Positions 35,213 through 46,691 are shown, numbered from the stretch's first letter. The stretch is 64,000 bases of DNA from Methylobacterium brachiatum (GCF_020523825.1 NZ_JAJALK010000007.1:124001-188000), one strand, 5' to 3'. Numbers and translations: made by a program. Notes: generated by a model from the letters alone, not told the origin.

Positions 35213-35662
35213 GTTGTCCTCCGTAGGCTCCGCCATGCTCCTAGATAGGGATTCCGTGGGCACTTGCCCCGCGACCCTGTACCCCGCCCCCGTGAAGCCC
35301 GCGTCCGGACCTCCTTACTCACCGGTCTGATCGATACCCTTGTAGCCGGGCCTCCACCCTTGAATGGCTGATAGGCGTCCGCTGTGGGCCGTGAGGGGGG
35401 TCAAAGACATCGTCCGCTTCCACGCATTGCCGCCGCAAAACCGACCGGCGGACATCCACCCAAAGCTGACTGTCAGCGTCCGTCCTATGGCCGCGACGCG
35501 AACAGTCGCCCGCGTGTACCGCAAGCATGCCGTGGATTTTATTGCACCACGAAAACCACCGCGGCAGCTCAGATCCGATAGCGACGCCCGCGGGCAAGCC
35601 CACGCTTGACGCGCCTCCACGCAGCTGGGACACGGCCGCCTTTCCGGACATCGACCCGCACG
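35213..35662. other. Intergenic region upstream of the transporter
   Basis: 450 bp between divergent msrA and a BASS-type transporter. Both strands have stop-interrupted frames only; I see no feature to support beyond probable promoters for the two genes. Confidence 0.35.
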
Positions 35663-36595
35663 ATGCTGCTCAACCGCGTGTTTCCCGTCTGCGCCGTCCT
35701 GGCCGCGGCCACCGCCTACGTCGCGCCGGACATGTTCCTCCCGATACTCCCGCACGTCGCCGTGCTGCTGGCCGTGATCATGTTCGCCCTCGGGGTGACG
35801 CTGACGCCCGCGGATTTCGGCCGGATCCTGGCCCGGCCCGCGCCGGTCGCGACCGGCGTCGTGGTCCATTACCTCGTGATGCCCGCCGCCGCCTGGGCCA
35901 TCGCCCACGCCCTCGGTATGGGCACGGAGCTCACGACCGGCATGGTGCTGGTCGGCAGCGTCGCCAGCGGCACGAGCTCCACCCTGATGGTCTACATCGC
36001 CGGCGGCGATGTCGCCCTGTCGGTGACGGTCGCCGTCGCCTCGACGCTGGTGGGCCTCGTGGCGACACCGCTCCTGGTGCGCTTCTACGTCGACGCCGCC
36101 GTGCCGGTGGATGTGGCGGGGCTCCTGGCCAGCCTTGTGGAGATCGTGGCCGCGCCCGTGGCCGTGGGGCTGGCGCTCAACCGGCTCGCGCCGCGTCTGG
36201 TCGGGCGCTTCGAGCGCGCGCTGCCCATCGTGTCGATGGCCGCCATCCTGCTGATCATCGGCGCCGTGGTGGCCGGAAGCCGGGCGAGCATCGCCGCGGT
36301 CGGGCCCCTCGTGCTGCTGGCGGTAGCGCTGCACAACGGCGCCGGCCTGGTCTGCGGCTACTGGAGCGGGCGCCTGCTCGGCTTCGATGAGAGCACCTGC
36401 CGGACCCTGGCGCTGGAAGTCGGCATGCAGAATTCCGGCCTCGCGGCGGCGCTGGGCAAGCTCTATTTCTCACCGCTGGCCGCCCTGCCGGGGGCGGTCT
36501 TCTCCGTATGGCACAACCTATCGGGCTCAATCCTGGCCGGCCACTGGTCGGGCCGGAACCGGGCCGTCGCCGCGCGCGGGACCGCGCCGCGATAG
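35663..36595 (+). CDS. Bile acid:sodium symporter (BASS) family transporter
   Basis: 310 residues with nine or ten hydrophobic segments. [18 protein letters not shown] and the [25 protein letters not shown] block, plus [13 protein letters not shown] near the end, are the family signatures. In bacteria these carry organic anions such as keto acids or taurocholate-like molecules with sodium; the substrate here is unknown. A longer reading from a TTG at 35606 lacks a membrane-type start, so the ATG is used. glmS follows after 168 bp. Confidence 0.9.
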   Translation: MLLNRVFPVCAVLAAATAYVAPDMFLPILPHVAVLLAVIMFALGVTLTPADFGRILARPAPVATGVVVHYLVMPAAAWAIAHALGMGTELTTGMVLVGSVASGTSSTLMVYIAGGDVALSVTVAVASTLVGLVATPLLVRFYVDAAVPVDVAGLLASLVEIVAAPVAVGLALNRLAPRLVGRFERALPIVSMAAILLIIGAVVAGSRASIAAVGPLVLLAVALHNGAGLVCGYWSGRLLGFDESTCRTLALEVGMQNSGLAAALGKLYFSPLAALPGAVFSVWHNLSGSILAGHWSGRNRAVAARGTAPR

Positions 36596-36763
36596 GGCAA
36601 CCGCGGCGGCGCCCCCCGCGGCCACAGCCCTGTCGCCGGGGCTGGCCCTGTGCGGCCCTGATCCGGTACACGTCCCGCTTGGCTCGGCGGTGAGCGAACG
36701 GCCCGGACCTTGCGCGGCCGGTCCGCGCGCGGCCACCCGGGCGTCAAAACGAGAGACACTTCC

Positions 36764-38590
<1,827 letters not shown>

Positions 38591-39130
38591 CCGCACGGGC
38601 GATCAGGGAATCCGTCGCCCCGGCAGATGAACGACGCGCGGAACAAGACGGCCGGGTGAGAGGATCCAGCAGGCACCGCGCTTCGGGCTTCCAACGAGCG
38701 CGGTGCCGTGGCGCATTCGGCGGTTCACCGAGGCGTCATGGCATGGCCGATACGGCTAGACATGGACGCGTGACAATCGAGGCTATCACTGCCCGCGGGA
38801 GCGAGCGTATCTGACAGAGCGGGTACGGATGGGTCGGTATGGCCCGGCCGCTCGGTTCAGATGATCTTGAGACGCAGATCGCGCGACTTCTGCGTCCGTC
38901 ATGACCACTGCCAGCGGTCCGCCCGTCAGAGTGGGCTTGCCGAACCGACGGCCTCCGCCTGACCGAGGCAAACCGGCACGACAGCGTGAAGACCGCTACC
39001 GCGCCGTAGGCGTGCGGGCCGCTGACAGCCCGACATCGTGGATCGACGATAGGGGCCAGCGGCACCGACCCGGCGCGGCTCATTGGGTCGGATGAAGCTA
39101 TCGTCTTAAGGTTGGCTGCGCCCGTCGATT
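38591..39130. other. Intergenic region downstream of glmS
   Basis: 540 bp without a convincing gene. A minus-strand frame (38786-38971) encodes GRRFGKPTLTGGPLAVVMTD and then drifts, and a one-base shift near 38890 gives RDLRLKII; this may be a decayed small gene but the evidence is thin. No repeat or terminator found. Confidence 0.3.
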
Positions 39131-40234
39131 TCACGCGTGGGGCGAAGCCGCGCCGTCTTCCGCGAGCCCCGACAGATCCCGCTCCTCCGGCGTGAGCGGC
39201 GGCACCACGGACGTTCCCGTCCGCGCCGAGATCAGCGCCGCCTCGATGCAGGCCATCACCTGAAGCGCCTCGAGGGCGACGGTGTGGTCGATGGCGCCTT
39301 GCGCGACTTGCCGGGCGACGCCCGCGTAGTAGTGCCGCTGATCCCCGGCAACGGCAGGCGCGTGCGTCACGGCGCCGGTGCCGTCATGGATGGCGATCCC
39401 GTCCGGATCCTCCCCCCAACCCGGCGCCCCCGGAGCGAGGCCGGCCAGGAGTTGCTGCTCCTGGATGTCGAGGCGCTGCTTGACGAGGCTGCCGGCCTCG
39501 CCGTGGACGAGGAAGCGGGGCGATCCGCCGGCGACCAGCATGCTGGCCTGCAGGACAACGCGCAGGTCCGGATAGTCGAGCACGACATGGGCCCAGTCGT
39601 CGGACAAGGCGCCCTGGCGCAGCCGCGCCAGGTTCGCGGTGATCCGGTCGGGCAGGCCGAACAGCTGGAGCGCCTGATCCACGACATGGGGCCCGAGATC
39701 GTACCAGATGCCGCCGCCAGGGCCGGCCCCTTCCCGCCAGCGGTCGCGGACCAGCGGGCGGAACCGGTCGAAATGCGACTCGATGTGCCGGACCTTGCCG
39801 ACGCGACCCTCCGCGATGGCCGCCCGGACGGTGAGATAGTCGCTGTCCCAGCGCCGGTTGTGGAACACGGACAGCATCCGGTCCCGGTGCCGTGCCAGCG
39901 CAACCAGGTCCCGCGCCTCGGCGAGGTCGAGGGTGAAGGGCTTGTCGACGACCACGTGCTTGCCGGCTTGCAGCGCCAGCCGGGCCAGGGGCGCGTGGGT
40001 GTCGTTCGGCGATGCGATCACCACGAGGTCGACGTCGTCCGACGCCGCGACCGCGGCGGGCTCGGCGATGACGGTCATACCGGGCAGGTCGGCCCGGACC
40101 TTGGCCGGGTCGCGCGAGCCGACCACCCGGAGGTCGAGCGCCGGAACAGCCCGGATCAGGGGGGCGTGAAAGGTTTTGCCGGCATAGCCGTAGCCGATCA
40201 GGCCGACTCGGATCGGTGCAGGTGCGCTCGCCAT
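39131..40234 (-). CDS. Gfo/Idh/MocA-family oxidoreductase
   Basis: NAD(P)-dependent oxidoreductase of 367 residues. The Rossmann start IRVGLIGYGYAGKTFHAPLI, VVIASPNDTHAPLARLALQAGKHVVVDKPF (with the catalytic-region Lys of EKP-type motif, here DKP) and the C-terminal domain motif GGGIWYDLGPHVVDQALQLFG are all present. These act on sugars, inositols or related polyols; the specific substrate is not deducible. Lone gene. Confidence 0.9.
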   Translation of the reverse strand: MASAPAPIRVGLIGYGYAGKTFHAPLIRAVPALDLRVVGSRDPAKVRADLPGMTVIAEPAAVAASDDVDLVVIASPNDTHAPLARLALQAGKHVVVDKPFTLDLAEARDLVALARHRDRMLSVFHNRRWDSDYLTVRAAIAEGRVGKVRHIESHFDRFRPLVRDRWREGAGPGGGIWYDLGPHVVDQALQLFGLPDRITANLARLRQGALSDDWAHVVLDYPDLRVVLQASMLVAGGSPRFLVHGEAGSLVKQRLDIQEQQLLAGLAPGAPGWGEDPDGIAIHDGTGAVTHAPAVAGDQRHYYAGVARQVAQGAIDHTVALEALQVMACIEAALISARTGTSVVPPLTPEERDLSGLAEDGAASPHA

Positions 40235-40363
40235 TCAGGTCTCGTCCGGCCCGGCCATCGGGACGGCGCGATGATAGCCGCGCGACCGCCCGGGTTCACC
40301 GCCTCCGAAGCATGGAGCATCGTCCGGCCGTTCAATCGGAGGCCGCCACCAGCTCATGCCCCA

Positions 40364-40457
40364 CCGTCATCACGAGCGCAGCGAAGTGACCCAGTGATGC
40401 GCCACCTTCGGGGATCGCGCGCTGCCCTGGGTTGCTTCGCCGCGCTCGCAATGACGG
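40364..40457. repeat. Palindromic REP-like repeat
   Basis: An imperfect inverted repeat with a 32-bp centre: left arm CCGTCATCACGAGCGCAGCG continuing AAGTGACCCAG (40364-40394), right arm CTGGGTTGCTTCGCCGCGCT continuing CGCAATGACGG (40427-40457). The core GTCATTGCGAGCGNAGCGAAGC is a short interspersed sequence I know from Methylobacterium and Bradyrhizobium genomes. It lies in a gap between two minus-strand genes. Confidence 0.75.
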
Positions 40458-40518
40458 AGCGGCGCACCGGCCGTCGCGTGAGACGGGTGTCCGGTGCGCC
40501 CGCTGCCCAGGCCCGTCC

Positions 40519-42660
40519 CTAGAACCGCGCCGTCAGGAACAACCGCACGTTCCGTCCCGGCAACAGGATCTCGTCCTTCTTGAACGAGGTCGAGTTGCGG
40601 ATGTCGGCGTCGAGCAGGTTGCGGCCCTGCACCCCGAGGGTGATCGCGCTCGCCCCGTAGACCGTCGGATCGACCAGCTTCGTGTAGCTCAGCTCGGCGC
40701 GCAGGTCGTCGTAGCCCGGGGTGGGCGTCTCGAACAGGGCGGTCGCCTGGTGGTCGAAGGCGTGGAGCAGGTTCACCCGGGCGAACCAACCGTCCGCCCG
40801 CAGGTAGACGCCGCCGCCGAGCCGGTAGGGCGGGATGCGCGGCACGTTGGTGCCGTTGTCGAACTGGGCGCGCACGAAGTCGAACTGCGCCTCGATGCCG
40901 GCAAAGCCGTTGCCCACCGGCAGGACGTCGTACTGGCCGATGATCTCGGCGCCGTAGAAGGTGGCGTTCTGCTGCTGGTAGACGACCTGCCGGTTCTCGG
41001 TGCCGCTGCCGCAGGAGGCGAAATCGTCGTCGCAGGCCAGCCCGGTGAAGTTGCGGTAGATGAAGCCGGTATAGCGCGTGTAGTAGCCGGTGGCGTCGAG
41101 GCGCAGCGGGCCCTCGGCCCGGCGGATGCTGGCCTCCACCGTGCGGGCGCGCTCCTTCTTGAGGTCCGGATTGCCGATCTCGAAGGTCGCGGTGGCGTCG
41201 TGCGGCCCCTGCGAGAACAGCTCGTAGCCGGTGGGTCCGCGCTCGACATAGGAGCCGTTGAGGCTCGCCACGAAGCCGAAGGGCAGGTCCTGGAGGGCGC
41301 CGATGCTGGCGCTCTTCGGGGCGAAGCGCCGGGTCCGGGCGTATTGGAGCGGGTCGAGCCCGTCGACCGGGGTGAAATCCGTCGGGAATTGCGCCGCCGT
41401 GCTGGACAGCCGGTCGACCTCGTAGCGCCCGGCCGCCTGAAGCCGCGTGCCGGGGCGCAGCTCCAGCTCCTCGAACAGGTAGACCGCGTTGGCCCGGGAC
41501 TCGGTCTTGGGCAGGAACGATTCGAGCTGGGTGTTGATCACCCTTCGGTCCGACTGGAAGCCGAGCGCGCCGGTCAGCACGCCGAACGGGGTCTCGACCG
41601 GGACGTGCTGGAGCTCCAGGCGCCCCTCCGCCTCGCGGTTCTTGAAGATCGCCTGGACGCCCTCGATCCCGTCCTCGCCGATCCCGACCTCGTTGTGGCG
41701 GTAGACCGAGTAGCCCGCCCAGTAGCGGATCACCTCGAACGGTCCGTCGAGCGGCCGGTACTCGCCCCGCGACAGGACCCGGTCCTGGTTCGGTGTGAGG
41801 CGGGTGCGGTCCTGCTCGGCGGTGCCGCCCGGGATCGCGTAGATCGCGTCGTAATGGCTGAACGAGATGCCGACGAAGCCGCGGTCGCCGATCGCCGAGA
41901 TGCCGACCGCGCCGCCCTGCGACTCGTTGTAGGAGTTGCGCTGGATCCCCCCGGGGATCGCGTAGCTGTCGTTGGCGGTCCTGAACCCGTCGGCATGGAC
42001 CGCGATGCCGTCGCCGCCGGCATCCACGGTCGCGGCGCCGAGCCGGCCGTTATCGACGCTGGAGAAGCCGGTGGTGACCTGCCCCTGCACGCCGTTCGCC
42101 GGGATGAAGGTCGGCACGCGGTTGTTGTCGGCCGAGACCACGCCGCCGATGGCGCCGGAGCCGTAGCGCAGGGTCGCGGGGCCGCGGATCACCTCGATCC
42201 GGTCGGCGACCAGCGGGTTCACCGGGACGGCGTGGTCCTCGCCGAGATCCGAGACGCCGCCGTTGACGATGCCGTTCTCCTGGATGCGCACCCGGGCATT
42301 GTCGAGGCCGCGGATGATTGGCCGCGAGGCCGCGCCTGGCGCGTAGGTGGTGGACGAGATGCCCGGCCGGTCGAACAGGGCGTCGCCCAGGGTCCGGGGC
42401 TGGTCGCGGGCGATCTGGTCCTGCGTCACCACGGTGACGGGCGAGAACGTGTTTGTCGCCACCGGCAGGATGCCGGTCTGCAGCGGTGCCGCGGGCGCCG
42501 CGACGGGCTTGGTGGCCTGGATCGGGCTGGGGCTGGTGACGCTGATCTCGTCGAGGGCGACGGCCTTCTGCGCCTGCGCCGGAGCGGCGAACAGGCCGGC
42601 GGAGAGGGGCGCCGACAGGATCGTGCCGGCCAGGACGGCGTGGCGGAAGGTCGGGGTCAT
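40519..42660 (-). CDS. TonB-dependent receptor, ZnuD-like (zinc uptake)
   Basis: Outer-membrane receptor of 713 residues. The signal peptide ends AAPAQA; the plug domain has RPIIRGLDNARVRIQENG, then GEDHAVPVNPLVADRIEVIRGP and TLRYGSGAIGGVV, which strongly resemble ZnuD (PDHAV...ERIEIVRGPATLRYGG). The 22-strand barrel ends in an aromatic residue (FLTARF). GYELFSQGPHDATATFEIGNPDLKKER is a hallmark of the ZnuD-like branch. It is divergent from a COG0523 GTPase, with Zur-like palindromes between, so zinc import under zinc limitation is the best reading. Confidence 0.9.
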   Translation of the reverse strand: MTPTFRHAVLAGTILSAPLSAGLFAAPAQAQKAVALDEISVTSPSPIQATKPVAAPAAPLQTGILPVATNTFSPVTVVTQDQIARDQPRTLGDALFDRPGISSTTYAPGAASRPIIRGLDNARVRIQENGIVNGGVSDLGEDHAVPVNPLVADRIEVIRGPATLRYGSGAIGGVVSADNNRVPTFIPANGVQGQVTTGFSSVDNGRLGAATVDAGGDGIAVHADGFRTANDSYAIPGGIQRNSYNESQGGAVGISAIGDRGFVGISFSHYDAIYAIPGGTAEQDRTRLTPNQDRVLSRGEYRPLDGPFEVIRYWAGYSVYRHNEVGIGEDGIEGVQAIFKNREAEGRLELQHVPVETPFGVLTGALGFQSDRRVINTQLESFLPKTESRANAVYLFEELELRPGTRLQAAGRYEVDRLSSTAAQFPTDFTPVDGLDPLQYARTRRFAPKSASIGALQDLPFGFVASLNGSYVERGPTGYELFSQGPHDATATFEIGNPDLKKERARTVEASIRRAEGPLRLDATGYYTRYTGFIYRNFTGLACDDDFASCGSGTENRQVVYQQQNATFYGAEIIGQYDVLPVGNGFAGIEAQFDFVRAQFDNGTNVPRIPPYRLGGGVYLRADGWFARVNLLHAFDHQATALFETPTPGYDDLRAELSYTKLVDPTVYGASAITLGVQGRNLLDADIRNSTSFKKDEILLPGRNVRLFLTARF

Positions 42661-42673
42661 CGAGACTCACACA

Positions 42674-42688
42674 GTGTTATATCGTTTC
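42674..42688. promoter_or_regulatory. Zur-box-like site, receptor-proximal
   Basis: GTGTTATATCGTTTC (GAAACGATATAACAC on the minus strand) starts 13 bp upstream of the TonB-receptor ATG. It matches 11 of 14 positions of the perfect palindrome at 42820-42833. Likely operator half of the zinc divergon; the Zur assignment is inference. Confidence 0.5.
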
Positions 42689-42750
42689 ATTCACGCTCCG
42701 CGAGGAACGGAAGCAAGCGCCGATCACGCACGCCGTCGCGTTCGCCCGGA

Positions 42751-42764
42751 AACGTTACATTGTT
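42751..42764. promoter_or_regulatory. Zur-box-like site, central
   Basis: AACGTTACATTGTT matches 11 of 14 positions of the palindrome at 42820-42833 and lies midway between the two divergent zinc genes. Confidence 0.4.
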
Positions 42765-42819
42765 ACAACACTCGGTCTGAGCGCCGCCCGCGCGTCGCTC
42801 GCCGCAACGTTGACTTTGT

Positions 42820-42833
42820 AACGTTATAACGTT
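42820..42833. promoter_or_regulatory. Perfect palindrome, Zur-box-like
   Basis: AACGTTATAACGTT is a perfect 14-bp palindrome that ends 11 bp before the COG0523 start codon. Its AT-rich TTATAA centre resembles alphaproteobacterial Zur boxes. Position over the start region would block transcription or initiation. Confidence 0.6.
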
Positions 42834-42844
42834 TTTCTCGGGGC

Positions 42845-44062
42845 ATGACACAGCCTGACCTTCGCCTTCCCGTCACCGTCCTCTCCGGCTTCCTCGGGGC
42901 CGGCAAGACGACCCTGCTCAATCATGTCCTGAACAACCGCGACGGCCGCCGGGTCGCCGTGATCGTCAACGACATGAGCGAGGTGAACATCGACGCCGAC
43001 CTCGTGCGGGCCGGCGGCGCGGATTTGTCCCGGACCGACGAGACGCTGGTCGAGATGACCAACGGCTGCATCTGCTGCACCCTGCGGGACGACCTGCTCG
43101 ACGAGGTCCGCCGCCTGTCCGAGGCGGGGCGATTCGACTACCTGCTGATCGAGGGCACCGGCATCGCCGAGCCGCTGCCGATCGCCTCGACCTTCGCGTT
43201 CCGGGACGAGGCCGGCCGCTCGCTCTCGGACGTCGCTCGCCTCGACACGATGGTCACCGTGGTCGACGCCATGAACTTGTTGAAGGATTACGGCTCGGCC
43301 GCCTTCCTGCGCGAGCGCGGCGAGACCGCCGGGGCCGAGGATACCCGCACCCTGGTCGACCTGCTTGTGGAGCAGATCGAGTTCGCCGACGTGGTGGTGA
43401 TCAACAAGGCCCGGGACGTCTCGGCCGAGCACCTCGCCCTGGTCCGCTCGGTGGTGCGCGGCCTGAACGCCGATGCCCGCATCTTGGAGACCGATCACGG
43501 GCGCGCGCCGCTGGACGCGATCCTCGATACCGGGCTGTTCGACGAAGAGAAGGCGCAGGCCCACCCGCTCTGGTTCAAGGAGCTCTACGGCGCCCACGAG
43601 CACGTGCCGGAGACGGAGGAATACGGGATCTCGTCCTTCGTCTACCGCGCCCGGCGGCCGTTCGATCCGGAGCGGTTCAACGCCTTCGTCAACGCGACCT
43701 GGCCGGGCCTGATTCGGGCCAAGGGCCATTTCTGGCTGGCGACGCGACCGGACTGGGTGGGGGATTTCTCGCTGGCGGGCGCCGTGGCGCGGGTCTCCGC
43801 GATGGGGTTCTGGTGGTCGGCCGTGCCGCGTCGGCGCTGGCCGGAGGCGCCCGAGTTCCGGCAGCGCCTCGACACGGTCTGGAGCGAGGTCTGGGGCGAC
43901 CGCCGCCAGGAACTGGTGTTCATCGGCACCGGCATGGACAAGGAGGCCCTTACCGCCGCCCTGGATGCCTGCCTGGTCGAGACCGGCGAGGATGCGGCCT
44001 TCGACCCCGAAGCCTATCGCCACCTGCCGGACCCGTTCCCGGCCTGGCGGCGCGCGGCCTGA
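42845..44062 (+). CDS. COG0523 GTP-binding protein (putative zinc chaperone)
   Basis: 405-residue CobW/COG0523 family GTPase. Walker A is [13 protein letters not shown] (15-27), the family metal motif GCICC lies at residues 74-78 (CXCC), and NKARDV gives the base-recognition NKXD-type motif. The C-terminal CobW_C domain starts near residue 255. Zur-regulated members of this family deliver zinc or metallate enzymes during zinc starvation; the shared palindromes with the ZnuD-like receptor support that role. The start lies 11 bp after a palindrome with almost no leader. Confidence 0.92.
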   Translation: MTQPDLRLPVTVLSGFLGAGKTTLLNHVLNNRDGRRVAVIVNDMSEVNIDADLVRAGGADLSRTDETLVEMTNGCICCTLRDDLLDEVRRLSEAGRFDYLLIEGTGIAEPLPIASTFAFRDEAGRSLSDVARLDTMVTVVDAMNLLKDYGSAAFLRERGETAGAEDTRTLVDLLVEQIEFADVVVINKARDVSAEHLALVRSVVRGLNADARILETDHGRAPLDAILDTGLFDEEKAQAHPLWFKELYGAHEHVPETEEYGISSFVYRARRPFDPERFNAFVNATWPGLIRAKGHFWLATRPDWVGDFSLAGAVARVSAMGFWWSAVPRRRWPEAPEFRQRLDTVWSEVWGDRRQELVFIGTGMDKEALTAALDACLVETGEDAAFDPEAYRHLPDPFPAWRRAA

Positions 44063-44071
44063 CGCGTCGCC

Positions 44072-44698
44072 TCAGACCGCGATCGCCTCGGCCTCGTCCT
44101 CGGCCTCGATCTCGGCATCGACCTCGGTGATCTGGCCGGAAGCGCCGGCCGCCTCGGCGAGGCCGCGGGCGGCCTTGCGCAGGAGCTTGCGCAGGCGACG
44201 CCGGTCGGTCTTGTCGAGATGGTCGAGCAACTCGGCCTCGACCTCCTCCTGGATCCGCTCGATCGCCTCGGCCTTGGCCAGGCCGGCCTCGGTGAGCTGA
44301 ACCCGGACCACGCGCCCGTCGCCCGATTCGGCCCGGCGCTCGACGATGCCCAGAGCCGCCAACCGGGTGACCGTCTTGGAGGCGGTGGGCGGGCGTACCC
44401 GCAGGAGGGCGGCGAGGTCGCCCATCGTCATGGTGCCGGCCGCGGCGAGCGCCTGCACCACCTGTTCCTGCCCGGCGAACAGGCCGAGCTTCGCCAGCCG
44501 GTCGCCGGTGCGGGCCCGGTGCAGGCGCGCGGCCTGGACCAGGGCCCAGCCGACGCTGCGCACGCCGGGCGGCCGCATCTTCTTGGACGACCCTTCCGAG
44601 GCGCCCGCATCCTTGATCTCACGATCGCGTTTCTGCTTGTCGCCCACCGGAGCGCCCGCATCTATGCCGGCGGCCGCCGGACCATCCTGAAGCTGCAC
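44072..44698 (-). CDS. MarR-family transcriptional regulator
   Basis: 208 residues. The winged-helix core is QEQVVQALAAAGTMTMGDLAALLRVRPPTASKTVTRLAALGIVERR and DGRVVRVQLTEAG, typical MarR. It has an unusually charged N-terminal tail (DKQKRDREIKDAG) and an acidic C-terminus (ITEVDAEIEAEDEAEA). The GTG at 44698 is not well supported; an internal ATG (MRPPGVRSVGW, 44578) is possible. It is convergent with the COG0523 gene, 9 bp away, and the ligand is unknown. Confidence 0.85.
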   Translation of the reverse strand: MQLQDGPAAAGIDAGAPVGDKQKRDREIKDAGASEGSSKKMRPPGVRSVGWALVQAARLHRARTGDRLAKLGLFAGQEQVVQALAAAGTMTMGDLAALLRVRPPTASKTVTRLAALGIVERRAESGDGRVVRVQLTEAGLAKAEAIERIQEEVEAELLDHLDKTDRRRLRKLLRKAARGLAEAAGASGQITEVDAEIEAEDEAEAIAV

Positions 44699-44782
44699 GA
44701 TCCACCCCCATCACACGGCCGCCCGGGATCCTGTGGCGCGGGCCGGTGACGCTGCGATGACGGGGATGGATAAGCGCCCGTC

Positions 44783-45172
44783 TCAGCAGGACATCAGGCG
44801 TTTCAGGCGGTCCAGGATGTCCTCGCCCGTGCAGGGGCGGGCGATGAAGTCGGCATGGGCCGGCATCCGGGCCGGATCGGGAGCGGCCCGACCCGACACG
44901 ATCAGAATCGGAAGTTGCGGCCGGGCCTCGGCCACCGCGCTCGCCAGATCGAACCCGTCGGTCTTCCCCGACAGCTGCACGTCCGTCACGAGCCCGCAGA
45001 TGTCCGGGCGCGCCTGAAGAATGCTGAGCGCCCGCTCGGCGGAGGCGCATTGCACCGTGTCGTAGCCACCATCCTCGAGCACGTCCCCGAGGTCCATGAT
45101 CGTCAGCGCCTCGTCCTCGACGAGGAGGATCACCGGCCGATCGCCGCCCGAAACCGTCTGCTCGCTCGCCAC
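44783..45172 (-). CDS. Stand-alone response regulator receiver protein
   Basis: 129 residues, a single CheY-like receiver. The acidic pair ED (19-20) and the phosphoacceptor Asp64 in VTDVQLSGKTDG are present and ILIVSGRA holds the Ser/Thr. The conserved Lys of the KP motif is replaced by Arg (FIARPCTGED), which may alter phosphorylation. The start is GTG with GGAGGGAG upstream. No histidine kinase is adjacent; such single-domain proteins are common in Rhizobiales. Confidence 0.85.
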   Translation of the reverse strand: MASEQTVSGGDRPVILLVEDEALTIMDLGDVLEDGGYDTVQCASAERALSILQARPDICGLVTDVQLSGKTDGFDLASAVAEARPQLPILIVSGRAAPDPARMPAHADFIARPCTGEDILDRLKRLMSC

Positions 45173-45305
45173 TGTGCACTCCCTCCGGCAGCGTCCGGCC
45201 GCGGGGGCCACCGCACGCATTGTCCGTCGTGAGCCCAACGGCAGAAACGGTTCCAGGTTGCAGCCCGTCGCGGCGGCACCGCCCGGGATCGTCAGCCCGA
45301 TGTCG

Positions 45306-46571
45306 TCAGGACAAAGCCGCAGCCTGCCCGGGGATGACGGCGACGAGCGCTGCGATCAGCCGGTCGAGATCGGCCTCCGGGATGGTCAGGGCGGGGGTGA
45401 GATAGACGATGTCGCCGAACGGCCGCACCCAGACGTCCCGCGCGAGGAAGGCCGCCTTCAGCGCGGCGAGGTCGGGCGCTGCCGTGAACTGCACCGCCCC
45501 GATGGCGCCGAGCACCCGGATATCGGCGATCCCGGGCAGGCCCTTGAGTTCGGCCAGCCCCTCCGTCAGGCGGCGCGCAATGGCGCCGGCCTGATCGAGG
45601 CGCGGTTCGGAGTCGAACAGGTCGAGGCTGGCATTGGCCGCCGCGCAGGCGAGCGGATTGGCCATGAAGGTCGGGCCGTGCATCAGCGCCGCCGCCGGAT
45701 CCTCGGACCAGAACGCCTCGAACACCTCCGTCCGGGCAACCGTGGCGGCGAGCGCCATCGTGCCACCGGTGAGGGCCTTCGACAGGCACATGATGTCCGG
45801 CACGATCCCGGCCTGCTGGCAGGCGAACAGGCTGCCGGTGCGGCCGAACCCTGTGAAGATCTCGTCGGCGATCAGCGGCAGGCCGTGGCGGCGGGCGAGG
45901 CGCGCTATCGTCGCCAGCACCTCCGGCGGGTGCAGGATCATGCCGCCCGCGCCCTGGACCAGAGGCTCGACGATCACGGCGGCCAGCGTCTCGCGATGGG
46001 CGGCGAGGGCCGCATCGAGCGCCTCGGTCTCGGCTTGGCTGCGCGGCAAGTCACAAAAAACCTGGCTGGGCAGGTAGGCGCCGAAGCGGCGATGCATGCC
46101 CTCCTCGGGATCGCAGACCGACATCGCGCCCATCGTGTCGCCATGATAGCCGCCCCGGAAGGCCAGGACCCTGGTCCGCCCGCTCACCCCGCGGTTGAGC
46201 CACATCTGGGCCGCCATCTTCAGCGCGACCTCGACGGCGACCGAGCCCGAATCGGTGAAGAAGACGTGGTCGAGATCCCCCGGCAGCAGCGCGGCGAGCC
46301 GCGCCGCCAGGCGCTCGGCCGGAGCATGGGTCAGCCCGCCGAACATCACGTGGGGCATCCTGGCCAACTGGTCGGCCACTGCCCGGGCGATGTGCGGATG
46401 GTTGTAGCCATGCACCGCCGTCCACCAGGAGGCGATACCGTCCACCAATTCGCGGCCATCCGCCAGCACGATGCGGCTGCCCCGCGTCGCCACCGCCTCC
46501 AGGGGCGGCGGCGCCAGCCGCATCTGCGTGTAGGGCCGCCAGAGATTTTTTCGGGATCGGTCGGACGTCAT
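45306..46571 (-). CDS. bioA: Adenosylmethionine-8-amino-7-oxononanoate aminotransferase
   Basis: PLP-dependent class III aminotransferase of biotin synthesis that converts KAPA to DAPA using SAM. 421 residues. LWRPYTQM at the N-terminus is the BioA signature, followed by DGIASWWTAVHGYNHP, FTDSGSVAVEVALKMA, YHGDTMGAMS and the PLP lysine in CLSKALTGG. Start ATG at 46571; an earlier frame start has no support. It is divergent from bioF with two tiny genes in between, and bioB/bioD are elsewhere. Confidence 0.96.
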   Translation of the reverse strand: MTSDRSRKNLWRPYTQMRLAPPPLEAVATRGSRIVLADGRELVDGIASWWTAVHGYNHPHIARAVADQLARMPHVMFGGLTHAPAERLAARLAALLPGDLDHVFFTDSGSVAVEVALKMAAQMWLNRGVSGRTRVLAFRGGYHGDTMGAMSVCDPEEGMHRRFGAYLPSQVFCDLPRSQAETEALDAALAAHRETLAAVIVEPLVQGAGGMILHPPEVLATIARLARRHGLPLIADEIFTGFGRTGSLFACQQAGIVPDIMCLSKALTGGTMALAATVARTEVFEAFWSEDPAAALMHGPTFMANPLACAAANASLDLFDSEPRLDQAGAIARRLTEGLAELKGLPGIADIRVLGAIGAVQFTAAPDLAALKAAFLARDVWVRPFGDIVYLTPALTIPEADLDRLIAALVAVIPGQAAALS

Positions 46572-46691
46572 GGCCGAGGGATGGGCGGCTTGGCGGGGGT
46601 GGTCAAGCCGGCCCGCGACAGAGCACGCGTTCTGAGCGGAACCGGTATCGTTCACCGGTGAAGATGCCGATTCCCGTCCCCACGACCGACG

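Noticed and set aside
38786..38971. Small minus-strand gene downstream of glmS
   Set aside because: The first part looks protein-like but the frame breaks after about 30 residues and no ribosome site is present; not enough to call a gene.
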